From the NCBI GenBank assembly GCA_964518505.1, contig CAZFGT010000056.1, forward strand, positions 1 through 13,448: a DNA stretch of 13,448 nucleotides, given 5' to 3'. Positions 6,932 through 13,448 of this stretch are shown here, in pieces (within the stretch, counting starts at the first letter, position 1; every line of letters starts with the position of its first letter). Origin of the DNA: DASPUH01 sp964518505 (GTDB taxonomy: Bacteria > Chloroflexota > Limnocylindria > Limnocylindrales > CSP1-4). A program made the position numbers and the translations under genes. The notes beneath the pieces were generated by a model, which was not told the DNA's origin, made no database searches, and worked only from the letters and a program-made list of their open reading frames with translations.

Positions 6932-8128
6932 ATGGACAAGCTCACCATCCGCGACCTCGACGCATCCGGCAAACGCGTCTTCCTTCGCGTCGACTTCAAC
7001 GTGCCCCTGGCCGACGGCAAGGTCACCGATGACACGCGCATCCGGGCCGCCCTGCCGACGATCCGGGCCCTCCGCGACCAGGGCGCCATCATCATCCTGG
7101 CCAGCCACCTCGGCCGGCCCAATGGGAAGGTCAACGACACCTTCCGCCTGCGGCCGGCGGCCGAGCGCCTGAGCACGCTGCTCGGCGTGCACGTGCCGGT
7201 CACCGGCGACGCGCTCGGCGTCGGCACGGTCGACGCCATCGCCCGGCTCAAGCCGGGCCAGGTGATCATGCTGGAGAACCTCCGCTTCCACGCCGAGGAG
7301 GAGGCCAACGACCCCGGCTTCGCCAAGGCCCTCGCCAGCTACGCCGACGTCTACGTCAATGACGCGTTCGGCACGGCCCACCGGGCCCATGCCTCCACGG
7401 TCGGCGTGGCGAAGCTCCTGCCGGCCTACGCCGGGCTGCTCATGGAGCGCGAGATCAAGGCCCTCTCGGCCCTGCTCGAACACCCCGCCAAGCCGTTCGC
7501 CGCGGTCATCGGCGGGGCCAAGGTCTCCGACAAGCTGGGGGTGCTGGAGCACCTCATGGGCCTCGTCGACACGTTCGTCGTCGGCGGCGGCATGGCCAAT
7601 ACCTTCCTCGTGGCCCAGGGCCACACCGTCGGCAAGAGCCTCCTCGAGCGCGACAAGGTCGAGGCGGCGGGCCGGCTGATGGCTGAGGCCGCCGCACGCG
7701 GCGTGCGCGTCGTGCTGCCCATCGACGTCGTGGTGGCCAAGGAGGTCACCCGCGGCGCCGAGCACAAGACCGTCTCCGCCGAGCGCATCCCCAACTCGTG
7801 GTCCGCCGTGGACATCGGGCCGGCCAGCCGGGTCGCCTTCGAGGCGGCCCTGGACGAGGCGCAGACGATCCTGTGGAACGGGCCGCTCGGCGTCTTCGAG
7901 GTGCCCACCTTCGGGGACGGCACCCGGGCCATGGCCCGCTACCTGGCCAAACGCGCCGATGACGGCGCCACGGTCGTCGTGGGCGGGGGCGACTCGGTCG
8001 CCGCGGTCGAACAGCTCGGCCTGGCCTCGCACATGACCCACATCTCAACCGGCGGGGGGGCGACGCTCGAGTTCCTCGAGGGCCGTGACCTCCCCGGCAT
8101 CGCAGCGCTACAGGACCGACCCGCATGA
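6932..8128 (+). CDS. pgk: Phosphoglycerate kinase
   Basis: 398 residues, full length. It transfers phosphate from 1,3-bisphosphoglycerate to ADP, producing ATP and 3-phosphoglycerate. Seen in the sequence are LRVDFNVP (18-25) and SHLGRP in the substrate-binding N-lobe, LENLRFH, NDAFGTAHR, GGAKVSDK at the hinge, WNGPLGVFE, and the nucleotide-binding GGGDSVAA starting at residue 351. The ATG at 6932 lies 9 nt after the gap stop and has no recognisable Shine-Dalgarno sequence, so translation probably depends on coupling to gap. Its stop overlaps the eno start as ATGA. The usual neighbour tpi is absent; eno follows instead. Confidence 0.97.
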   Translation: MDKLTIRDLDASGKRVFLRVDFNVPLADGKVTDDTRIRAALPTIRALRDQGAIIILASHLGRPNGKVNDTFRLRPAAERLSTLLGVHVPVTGDALGVGTVDAIARLKPGQVIMLENLRFHAEEEANDPGFAKALASYADVYVNDAFGTAHRAHASTVGVAKLLPAYAGLLMEREIKALSALLEHPAKPFAAVIGGAKVSDKLGVLEHLMGLVDTFVVGGGMANTFLVAQGHTVGKSLLERDKVEAAGRLMAEAAARGVRVVLPIDVVVAKEVTRGAEHKTVSAERIPNSWSAVDIGPASRVAFEAALDEAQTILWNGPLGVFEVPTFGDGTRAMARYLAKRADDGATVVVGGGDSVAAVEQLGLASHMTHISTGGGATLEFLEGRDLPGIAALQDRPA

Positions 8129-9441
8129 AGACCCAGATCGAGACCATCGACGCCCGCGAGATCCTGGACTCGCGGGGTGATCCCACCATCGAAGTCGAGG
8201 TGACCCTCGCCGGCGGCGCCATGGGCCGCGCGGCGGTCCCGTCGGGCGCCTCCACGGGCGCCCACGAGGCGGTCGAACTCCGCGACGGCGACAAGGGCCG
8301 CTACGCCGGCAAGGGCGTCCGGCGGGCCGTGGCCAACGTCTTCGAGACCATCGGGCCGGCTCTCCTGGGGGCCGATGCCGCCGACCAGGCGGCCGTCGAC
8401 GACACCCTCATCGCCCTCGACGGTACGCCCAACAAGGCCGCCCTTGGCGCCAACGCGATCCTGGGCGTCTCGCTCGCCTGTGCCCACGCCGCGGCGCATG
8501 CCTACCGTCTGCCGCTCTACCGCTACCTGGGCGGCGCCCGGGCCAACCTGGTCCCCGTGCCCCAGTTCAACATCCTCAACGGCGGGCGGCACGCGGCCGA
8601 CTCGACCGATTTCCAGGAGTTCATGGTCGTGCCGCTCGGCGCACCTGACTTCGCGGAGGCCTTGCGGGCCGGCAGCGAGGTCTTCCACGCCCTGCGCACC
8701 GTGCTGCACGAGGGCGGCTTCGCCACCGGCCAGGGCGACGAGGGCGGTTTCGCCCCCTCGCTGCCCTCCAACCAGGCGGCCATCGAGGTCATCCTGAAGG
8801 CCATCGAGCGTGCCGGCTACAAGCCCGGTGAGCAGGTCGCCATCGCCCTCGACCCGGCGGTCTCAGAGATCCTGGCGGCCGACGTCCCCCCCACCGCCGA
8901 CGGCCAGCTGACCTACCGCCTGGCCAAGGAAGGGCGGACCCTCCTGACCGACGAGTTGATCGACTTCTGGGCCGACTGGCTGGCCCGCTACCCCATCGTC
9001 TCGCTGGAGGACGGCCTCGCCGAGGACGACTGGGCCGGCTGGGCCCGGCTCACCAAGCGCCTCGGCCACAAGGTCCAGCTGGTGGGCGACGACATCTTCG
9101 TCACCAACCCGGAGCGGATCGCCCGCGGCATCGACGAGGCGTCGGCCAACGCCGTGCTCATCAAGCTCAACCAGATCGGCACCGTGACCGAGACCCTGGC
9201 CGCCATCGACATGGCCCACGCGGCCGGCTGGGCCGCCGTCGTCAGCCACCGTTCGGGCGAGACCGAGGACACGTCCATCGCCGACCTGGTCGTGGCGACC
9301 GGCGCCGGCCAGATCAAGACGGGTGCGCCGTCGCGTTCGGAGCGGGTCGCCAAGTACAACCAGCTCCTGCGCATCGAGGAGCAGCTGGGCGTCGGCGCCC
9401 GGTTCGCCGGAGCAGCAGCACTGGCCCACCACCGCTCGTGA
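8125..9441 (+). CDS. eno: Enolase
   Basis: 438 residues, full length. It dehydrates 2-phosphoglycerate to phosphoenolpyruvate using two Mg2+ ions. The start AREILDSRGDPTIEVEV is typical. Catalytic and metal residues can be placed: His156 in NGGRHAADS, Glu165 in FQEF, Glu206 in GDEGGF, Asp243 in ALDP, Glu295 in SLEDG, Asp322 in GDD, catalytic Lys347 in IKLNQ, His375-Arg376-Ser377 in SHRSGE, and Lys in IKTGAPSRSER. The NGG-R-H loop carries Arg where E. coli has Ala, next to the catalytic His, an unusual but probably tolerated change. The ATG overlaps the pgk stop (ATGA) and the stop overlaps the GTG of the next gene (GTGA), so all three should be translationally coupled. Confidence 0.97.
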   Translation: MKTQIETIDAREILDSRGDPTIEVEVTLAGGAMGRAAVPSGASTGAHEAVELRDGDKGRYAGKGVRRAVANVFETIGPALLGADAADQAAVDDTLIALDGTPNKAALGANAILGVSLACAHAAAHAYRLPLYRYLGGARANLVPVPQFNILNGGRHAADSTDFQEFMVVPLGAPDFAEALRAGSEVFHALRTVLHEGGFATGQGDEGGFAPSLPSNQAAIEVILKAIERAGYKPGEQVAIALDPAVSEILAADVPPTADGQLTYRLAKEGRTLLTDELIDFWADWLARYPIVSLEDGLAEDDWAGWARLTKRLGHKVQLVGDDIFVTNPERIARGIDEASANAVLIKLNQIGTVTETLAAIDMAHAAGWAAVVSHRSGETEDTSIADLVVATGAGQIKTGAPSRSERVAKYNQLLRIEEQLGVGARFAGAAALAHHRS

Positions 9442-10028
9442 CGCGCGTCCTGGACCGGGGGGCCGTCTTCGCCGGCTGGGTCGGCCTGGGCATGGCGGTG
9501 ACCATCGCCATCAGCTTCGAGTTGATCATCGCCGTGCAGGCCCTGGTCTTCCTGGCCGCCATCCCGGCCGGGCTGCTCATCGGCTTCTACGCCGCCGCGC
9601 GCTCCGAGCGTCGGCGGCCCGTGTGGCGGGCCCTGGTCGACGGGGGCTATGCCGGGATCGTCACGGCGCTCACGCTCGCCCTCGTCTACGCCGCCATCCG
9701 CCTGTTGTTCATCTTCGCCGACTCCGGCTACCCCAGGTACAACAACACGGGGGCCCTCGGCGAGCCGCTGGGCCCGACGTGCGTCGCGGGACCCGGGTGC
9801 GCCTACCAGCGCTACCTGGACCAGGCCGCGACCGACCCCGCCTTCGCTGCCGCCCTGGCCCAGGCCGGGGTGACCGACACCCCGTCGTTCCAGGCGTTCG
9901 TCCTGCGCGACCAGCTGGACGGCGGCCTCGTGCTGGTGGCGATGGTCGTGGGCGGATCGCTCGTCGGCGGCCTGTTCTACGCCGCGGCTGGACCGGCCAA
10001 GAGCCCGGAGCCGACGCCCGCGGCCTGA
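9438..10028 (+). CDS. Four-helix membrane protein of unknown function, coupled to enolase
   Basis: 196 residues. The start is a GTG overlapping the eno stop by 4 nt (GTGA). I do not recognise the family. Hydrophobic segments lie at about 9-31, 33-54, 69-94 and 163-185. The RSERRR stretch (55-60) between segments two and three should be cytoplasmic, which places the 95-162 loop outside. That loop has two close cysteines (Cys115 and Cys121, PTCVAGPGC), possibly a disulfide, and an amphipathic Ala-rich portion. The short tail is KSPEPTPAA. No transport or enzyme motif is visible. The strict overlap with eno shows cotranscription with the glycolytic genes, but a metabolic role is only suggested by that position. 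Confidence 0.85.
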   Translation: MTRVLDRGAVFAGWVGLGMAVTIAISFELIIAVQALVFLAAIPAGLLIGFYAAARSERRRPVWRALVDGGYAGIVTALTLALVYAAIRLLFIFADSGYPRYNNTGALGEPLGPTCVAGPGCAYQRYLDQAATDPAFAAALAQAGVTDTPSFQAFVLRDQLDGGLVLVAMVVGGSLVGGLFYAAAGPAKSPEPTPAA

Positions 10029-10226
10029 AGCCTCACGGGGACGTGCCGCACGGCCAGCATCCCCTCGGTCACCAGCGCTGTTGGTGGTACGTGCGTCACC
10101 GCGCCGGCTCGCCGGCGACGATCACGCCGGCCACGTTCAGCGGCGACCGACGACGGCCGTCACGAGACCAGCCACGGCCACGTATGGCACATAGCACCAA
10201 GCGGGCTGGTGACGCGGGGGAGCGAC

Positions 10227-10247
10227 GCGGCGGCCGAGGGCCGCCGC
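10227..10247 (-). terminator. Hairpin just beyond the rpsT stop, probable terminator
   Basis: GCGGCGGCC (10227-10235) and GGCCGCCGC (10239-10247) form a perfect 9-bp stem with a 3-nt GAG loop. On the minus strand it begins 2 nt after the rpsT TAA. The sequence after it on that strand (GTCGCTCCCC) has no real U-tract, so this is a GC-only hairpin. Because the upstream plus-strand operon also ends toward it, it may act in both directions. In the rest of 10029-10249 I see no gene, only weak GC-rich inverted repeats. Confidence 0.5.
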
Positions 10248-10249
10248 CG

Positions 10250-11080
10250 TTACTTGCTCGTCTTGGCCTTGGGAGCCGGCTTGGCCTTGGGAGCCGGCTT
10301 GGCCTTGGGAGCCGGCTTGGCNNNNNNNNNNNNNNNNNNNNNNNNNNNNNNNNNNNNNNNNNNNNNNNNNNNNNNNNNNNNNNNNNNNNNNNNNNNNNNN
10401 NNNNNNNNNNNNNNNNNNNNNTTGGCGGCGGCCGTCATGGCGGCTGGCTTGGCCGGCGCCTTGGCGGGTGCCTTGGCGGGTGCCTTCGCGCCGGCTACCT
10501 TGGCCGGGGCCGTCTTCGCGGCGGGGGCCTTCTTCGCGGCGGGGGCCTTCTTCGCGGCTGGCTTGGCCGCCGCAGCCTTGGTCGTGGACGGGGCCGCTGC
10601 GGCCGCCGGTTCCTGCGCGGCCTCGGCGCGGGTCGAGCGGGACAGCGCGGCGCGGGCCTTGCCGGCGGCGGTCTGCTCGCCCTTGGCCTTGGCTGCCTTG
10701 GAGGCGGCGACGCGGGCCTTGGCGGCCTTGGCGGCGGCAGCCTTGCCGGTGGAGCGGCCGGCCTTGGCGGCGCCCACGATGGTCTCGCCACCGAGCGCGG
10801 CGTTGACCTTGAGCGTCAGGCGGCTCTTGCGGCGCGCGGCCGCGTTCGGATGGATCGCCCCGGACTTGGCCGCCCGGTCGAGCGCCGAGACGGCGGCCAC
10901 GAGGGCGGTCTGCGCCTCGGCCGCGTCGCCGGTCTGGGCCGCCGAGACGGCCTTGATGACGAGCGTCTTGGTGCGTGAGCGGTGGGGCCGGTTGACGGCC
11001 TGCTTGCGGACGTCCTGGCGGACGCGCTTCATGGCCTGAGGGGTGCGGGCGCCGCGCCAGGTGCGGGACGAGTGGGCCAA
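10250..11080 (-). CDS. rpsT: 30S ribosomal protein S20 with long Ala/Lys/Pro C-terminal tail (contains N gap)
   Basis: 276 residues as assembled, about three times the usual 85-90. The start is TTG at 11080: an in-frame TAA lies 15 nt upstream, the next in-frame start is ATG at codon 17, and GAGGAT precedes the TTG. S20 binds 16S rRNA in the small subunit. The S20 core is clear: AMKRVRQDVRKQAVNRPHRS near the N-terminus, then VSALDRAAKSGAIHPNAAARRKSRLTLKVNAAL, ending at residue 96. The N-terminus has extra residues (about 4-13) compared with the common MANTKSAIKR start. From 97 on is a low-complexity tail of Ala, Lys and Pro (AAKKAP, APAK and PAPKAK repeats), resembling the tail of histone H1. 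The 100-N gap falls within this tail, so its true length is unknown. The gene is divergent from the VOC-lepA pair. Confidence 0.9.
   Translation of the reverse strand: MAHSSRTWRGARTPQAMKRVRQDVRKQAVNRPHRSRTKTLVIKAVSAAQTGDAAEAQTALVAAVSALDRAAKSGAIHPNAAARRKSRLTLKVNAALGGETIVGAAKAGRSTGKAAAAKAAKARVAASKAAKAKGEQTAAGKARAALSRSTRAEAAQEPAAAAAPSTTKAAAAKPAAKKAPAAKKAPAAKTAPAKVAGAKAPAKAPAKAPAKPAAMTAAAXXXXXXXXXXXXXXXXXXXXXXXXXXXXXXXXXXAKPAPKAKPAPKAKPAPKAKTSK
10263..10321. repeat. 18-bp tandem repeats in the end of the rpsT tail
   Basis: The unit TTGGCCTTGGGAGCCGGC occurs three times exactly (10263-10280, 10281-10298, 10299-10316), then starts a fourth copy that runs straight into the N gap. On the minus strand each unit encodes the six residues of a K-P-A-P-K-A cycle. 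Copies are identical at DNA level, which indicates recent duplication or strong homogenisation. Confidence 0.95.
10322..10421. other. Assembly gap of exactly 100 N
   Basis: One hundred consecutive N, the conventional placeholder for a gap of unknown size. It lies inside the repetitive rpsT tail, entered from a tandem repeat on the left, so the assembler most likely failed on the repeat. Both flanks read in the same frame only if the real length leaves a remainder of 1 when divided by 3, as 100 does. Confidence 0.99.
10458..10557. repeat. 12-bp and 18-bp tandem repeats on the other side of the gap
   Basis: GCCTTGGCGGGT is repeated twice (10458-10469, 10470-10481) with a partial third copy, encoding A-P-A-K on the minus strand. 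TCTTCGCGGCGGGGGCCT is repeated twice (10513-10530, 10531-10548) with a partial third, encoding the P-A-A-K-K-A cycle. Two different unit lengths, both multiples of three, keep the reading frame. Confidence 0.9.
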
Positions 11081-11149
11081 GGTGGGACGATCCTCGGGTT
11101 ACGGGCAGGTGATGGACGCGCGGAGGGCCTGAGGCCGGGCGCGACCGCA

Positions 11150-11203
11150 GATGGTAGCACGCGTCGCGCGCGGGGCGGCGCAGGTCGACCCCGCGCTACC
11201 ATC
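11150..11203. promoter_or_regulatory. Inverted repeat with opposed -10-like elements between rpsT and the VOC-lepA genes
   Basis: GATGGTAGC (11150-11158) and GCTACCATC (11195-11203) are a perfect 9-bp inverted repeat 36 nt apart. Each arm contains TACCAT, a TAnnnT -10 type hexamer pointing outward: leftward to rpsT (start 11080) and rightward to the VOC gene (start 11291). No consensus -35 is seen for either. The arms could be the two promoters themselves, a shared operator, or both. Confidence 0.45.
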
Positions 11204-11290
11204 GCGCAGCCCTCATCCGATCCGCCCGACGACCATCACGGCCGCGGTGCGACCGAGCCAGGGCTCGCAACAGTGCCTGGAGGCCCATCC

Positions 11291-11722
11291 ATGCGGATCC
11301 GACGCGTCTCCTTCGTCGGCGTCCAGACCGAGGGTTTCGACGCCATGGCCGCCTTCGTCCGCGACGTCCTGGGTCTCGCGCCGGGGCACCGGGACGACGG
11401 CTGGGCGGTCTTCCAGCTCGAGTCGGGGGATCGAGACTTCCTCGAGGTCTACCGCCCGGGCGGCTACGACCCGCGTCTGCTGCCCACCGCGGCGACCGGA
11501 CCCACCGTCGCGTTCGCCGTCGACGACCTCGTCGCCGCCCGGTCTGAGCTGGCGGCAGCGGGGATCGAGATCGTGGCGGACGTCGTGTGGGCCGCGGAGG
11601 CGTTCAACGACCCGCGCCTCGATGGCTTCGGCTGGCTGTTCTTCCGGGCGCCGGATGGGCACGTCTATGCCCTCCAGCAGGACCATGCCCCATCGGCCCC
11701 GGCGGAGCGAGGCGCCGCTTGA
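11291..11722 (+). CDS. VOC-fold (glyoxalase/bleomycin-resistance superfamily) protein
   Basis: 143 residues. The ATG at 11291 has GGAGG (11279-11283) 7 nt upstream. Two beta-alpha-beta-beta-beta modules are visible: RRVSFVGVQTEGFDAMAAFVRDVLGL (4-29) running to DFLEVYRP (49-56), then GPTVAFAVDDLVAARSEL (70-87) to APDGHVYALQQ (120-129). Metal-dependent VOC enzymes need ligands on the first, fourth, fifth and last strands. Here the first and third positions are hydrophobic, and the final strand reads GHVYAL where an acidic ligand is common; only Glu52 remains. A metal-free binding role therefore seems more likely than glyoxalase activity, and the substrate cannot be named. Its stop overlaps the lepA TTG start (TTGA), so the two are cotranscribed. 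Confidence 0.85.
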   Translation: MRIRRVSFVGVQTEGFDAMAAFVRDVLGLAPGHRDDGWAVFQLESGDRDFLEVYRPGGYDPRLLPTAATGPTVAFAVDDLVAARSELAAAGIEIVADVVWAAEAFNDPRLDGFGWLFFRAPDGHVYALQQDHAPSAPAERGAA

Positions 11723-13448
11723 GCGAACCGATCCCCCAGGCCCGCCTGCGCAACTTCTCCATCATCGCCCACGTCGATCACGGCAAGTCCACGCTCGCCG
11801 ACCGGCTCCTGGAGCTGACGCACACGCTCGAACCGCGCCAGATGACCAGCCAGGTGCTGGACTCGATGGACCTGGAGCGCGAGCACGGCATCACCATCAA
11901 GGCCCGCGCCGTGCGCCTGGAGTACACCGCCCGGGACGGCCTGCCCTACGGCCTGAACCTCATCGATACGCCCGGCCACGTCGACTTCACCTACGAGGTC
12001 AGCCACAGCCTGCAGGCCTGCGAGGGGGCGATCCTGGTCGTCGATGCCGCCCAGGGCATCGAGGCCCAGACGCTGGCCAACGTCCATCTCGCCCTGGCCC
12101 AGGGCCTCACGCTCATCCCGGTCATCAACAAGATCGACCTACCGTCGGCCCAGCCGGACGTCGTGATCGAGGAGCTGGAGAACGTGCTGGCCATCCCGCG
12201 CGAGGAGGTGCTGCTCGCCTCGGCCAAGGACGGCACGGGCGTGGCGGAGATCCTGGAGGCCATCGTGGCCCGCATCCCGCCGCCACGCGGCGACCCGGAT
12301 GCACCCCTGCAGGCCCTCATCTTCGACTCGCATTACGACGCCTACAAGGGCGTAGTGGCCTACGTCCGCCTCGCCGCCGGCCGCCTGGACACCCATGCGC
12401 CGATCCGTCTGATGGCCTCGCAGGCAGAGGCGGAGGCGCTCGAACTGGGCTTCTTCCGGCCGCAGGCCGTGCCTGTGGCGAGCCTCTCGGCCGGCGAGGT
12501 GGGCTACGTGGCGACGGGCCTCAAGAGCGTCCGCGATTGTCAGGTCGGTGACACCCTCACGTCGGCCGAGCGACCCGCCGGCGCGGCGCTGCCCGGCTAC
12601 AAGGCGGCCCTGCCGCTGGTCTTCGCCGGCCTCTACCCCATCGAGGGCCCCGACTACCCGGCCCTGCGGGACGCCCTGGAGAAGCTGCACCTCAACGATG
12701 CATCGCTGGTGTACGAACCCGAGACCTCGGTGGCCCTGGGGTTCGGCTTCCGCTGCGGCTTCCTGGGCCTGCTGCACATGGAGATCGCGCAGGAGCGCCT
12801 GGAGCGGGAGTTCGGGCTCCAGCTCATCGCCTCCGCCCCGTCGGTGGCCTATCGCGTGACCCTGACCAATGGACGCGGCGAGCGCGAGGTCGACAATCCG
12901 GCCGACCTCCCGGAGGCCAGCGAGATCGAGGTCATCAGCGAACCATGGGTGCGGGTCAGCGTCATCACCCCGACGGCCTACATCGGGGCGCTGATGGAGC
13001 TCGCCACGAACCGCCGCGGCAGCTTCGAGACGATGGAGTACCTGGATCCGACCCGTGTCCAGCTGGCCTTCCAGCTGCCCCTGGCGGAGGTCATCGTCGA
13101 CTTCTTCGACCAGCTCAAGAGCCGGTCGCAGGGCTACGCGAGCATGGACTACGAGGAGATCGGTTACCGCCCCGCTCGCCTGGCCCGGCTGGACATCCTG
13201 GTCAACGGTGAGCCGGTCGATGCCCTGTCGCTGATCGTCCATCGCGATCGCGCCGCGCAGGTGGGGCGCCGCCTCGTGGACACCCTCCGCGAGCTCATCC
13301 CGCGCCAGATGTTCGAGGTGCCCATCCAGGCCGCGCTGGGCTCCACGGTCATCGCCCGCGAAACGGTGCGGGCGATGCGCAAGAACGTGCTGGCCAAGTG
13401 CTACGGTGGCGACATCACGCGCAAGCGCAAGCTGCTGGAGAAGCAGAA
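11719..13448 (+). CDS. lepA: Elongation factor 4 (LepA), C-terminus cut by window edge
   Basis: 576 codons are present, out of about 600 expected, so only some 25 C-terminal residues are missing. The start is a TTG overlapping the VOC stop, followed by SEPIPQARLRNFSIIAHVDHG, the normal LepA opening. EF4 is a ribosome-binding translational GTPase linked to back-translocation or initiation quality control. GTPase motifs are G1 AHVDHGKST (17-25), G2 around HGITIKA, G3 DTPGH (83-87), G4 NKID (137-140) and G5 SAK (168-170). Later LepA-specific parts include the GFRCGFLGLLHMEI segment, the RRGSFETMEYLD loop, DFFDQLKSRSQGYASMDYE, and the basic C-terminal domain start MRKNVLAKCYGGDITRKRKLL. It lies next to divergent rpsT, a pairing also known from other high-GC bacteria. 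Confidence 0.97.
   Translation, partial: MSEPIPQARLRNFSIIAHVDHGKSTLADRLLELTHTLEPRQMTSQVLDSMDLEREHGITIKARAVRLEYTARDGLPYGLNLIDTPGHVDFTYEVSHSLQACEGAILVVDAAQGIEAQTLANVHLALAQGLTLIPVINKIDLPSAQPDVVIEELENVLAIPREEVLLASAKDGTGVAEILEAIVARIPPPRGDPDAPLQALIFDSHYDAYKGVVAYVRLAAGRLDTHAPIRLMASQAEAEALELGFFRPQAVPVASLSAGEVGYVATGLKSVRDCQVGDTLTSAERPAGAALPGYKAALPLVFAGLYPIEGPDYPALRDALEKLHLNDASLVYEPETSVALGFGFRCGFLGLLHMEIAQERLEREFGLQLIASAPSVAYRVTLTNGRGEREVDNPADLPEASEIEVISEPWVRVSVITPTAYIGALMELATNRRGSFETMEYLDPTRVQLAFQLPLAEVIVDFFDQLKSRSQGYASMDYEEIGYRPARLARLDILVNGEPVDALSLIVHRDRAAQVGRRLVDTLRELIPRQMFEVPIQAALGSTVIARETVRAMRKNVLAKCYGGDITRKRKLLEKQ

Noticed and set aside
5828..8041. Open frame of 737 codons on the minus strand across gap and pgk
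   Set aside because: It is antisense to two clearly intact glycolytic genes. Composition is Gly/Arg/Asp/Val-rich without domain motifs, as expected for the shadow of a GC-biased gene.
10102..10117. Short hairpin CGCCGG-CTCG-CCGGCG after the eno-linked membrane protein
   Set aside because: Only 6 bp, with no following T-run, and such stems are common by chance in this GC-rich sequence. Not listed as a terminator.
10322..10421. The N run as a possible insertion or deletion site
   Set aside because: Exactly 100 N is a scaffolding convention, and it gives no evidence of a biological event.
9323..10978. Open frame of about 551 codons on the plus strand crossing eno, the membrane protein, and the N gap
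   Set aside because: It reads out of frame through two supported genes and antisense through the rpsT tail. The Gly/Arg repeats are the reverse of the S20 repeats.
10209..11039. Ala/Leu/Gly-rich plus-strand frame that looks like a membrane or glycine-zipper protein
   Set aside because: Its LALGAG repeats are the antisense reading of the 18-bp rpsT repeats. The S20 core on the minus strand decides the coding strand.
11151..12551. Open frame of 466 codons on the plus strand over the VOC gene and first half of lepA
   Set aside because: It is out of frame with two recognisable proteins. The product is Arg/Pro-rich with no motifs.

Overview
High-GC bacterial chromosome, about 13.4 kb, densely coding. 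The features suggest a high-GC Chloroflexota (possibly the Limnocylindria/Ellin6529 side), although no marker gene here proves it. Supporting signs are the long Pro/Thr-rich extracellular linker in a lamin-tail protein, the 46-residue DUF5679-type zinc ribbon, strong GC bias at third codon positions, and frequent GTG/TTG starts. The assignment is inference. The window contains a run of exactly 100 N (10322-10421), so it comes from a scaffolded draft assembly.

Layout. (1) 1-613, minus: C-terminally cut membrane protein of unknown function. (2) 753-3467, plus, divergent from it: large exported protein with a lamin-tail domain, a Pro/Thr linker, five OB-like beta domains and a C-terminal membrane anchor. 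(3) 3579-4659: uridine-phosphorylase-like enzyme with its own sigma70-type promoter, then a tiny four-Cys zinc ribbon, closed by a textbook intrinsic terminator (4685-4720). (4) 4775-10028: sugar-metabolism block made of a ROK kinase, gap, pgk, eno and a four-helix membrane protein. pgk/eno and eno/membrane protein are coupled by 4-nt stop/start overlaps. (5) 10250-11080, minus: rpsT (ribosomal protein S20) with a very long Ala/Lys/Pro tail of DNA tandem repeats, interrupted by the N gap. (6) 11291-13448, plus: small VOC-fold protein overlapping lepA (EF4), which runs off the right edge.

How the genes fit. The ROK kinase would supply phosphorylated sugar, and gap-pgk-eno carry out the lower, ATP-yielding part of glycolysis (tpi, gpm and pyk are not in the window). 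The uridine phosphorylase feeds ribose-1-phosphate and uracil into salvage. rpsT and lepA form a divergent pair of translation genes whose shared intergenic region holds an inverted repeat containing two opposed -10-like elements.

Most of the window is ordinary housekeeping. I found no clear new defence, mobile or RNA system. The two parts most worth following up are the histone-H1-like tail on S20 and the nuclease-free lamin-tail/OB surface protein. Smaller points are a ROK zinc site with His replacing a Cys, a possibly leaderless ROK transcript, and the membrane protein locked to eno.
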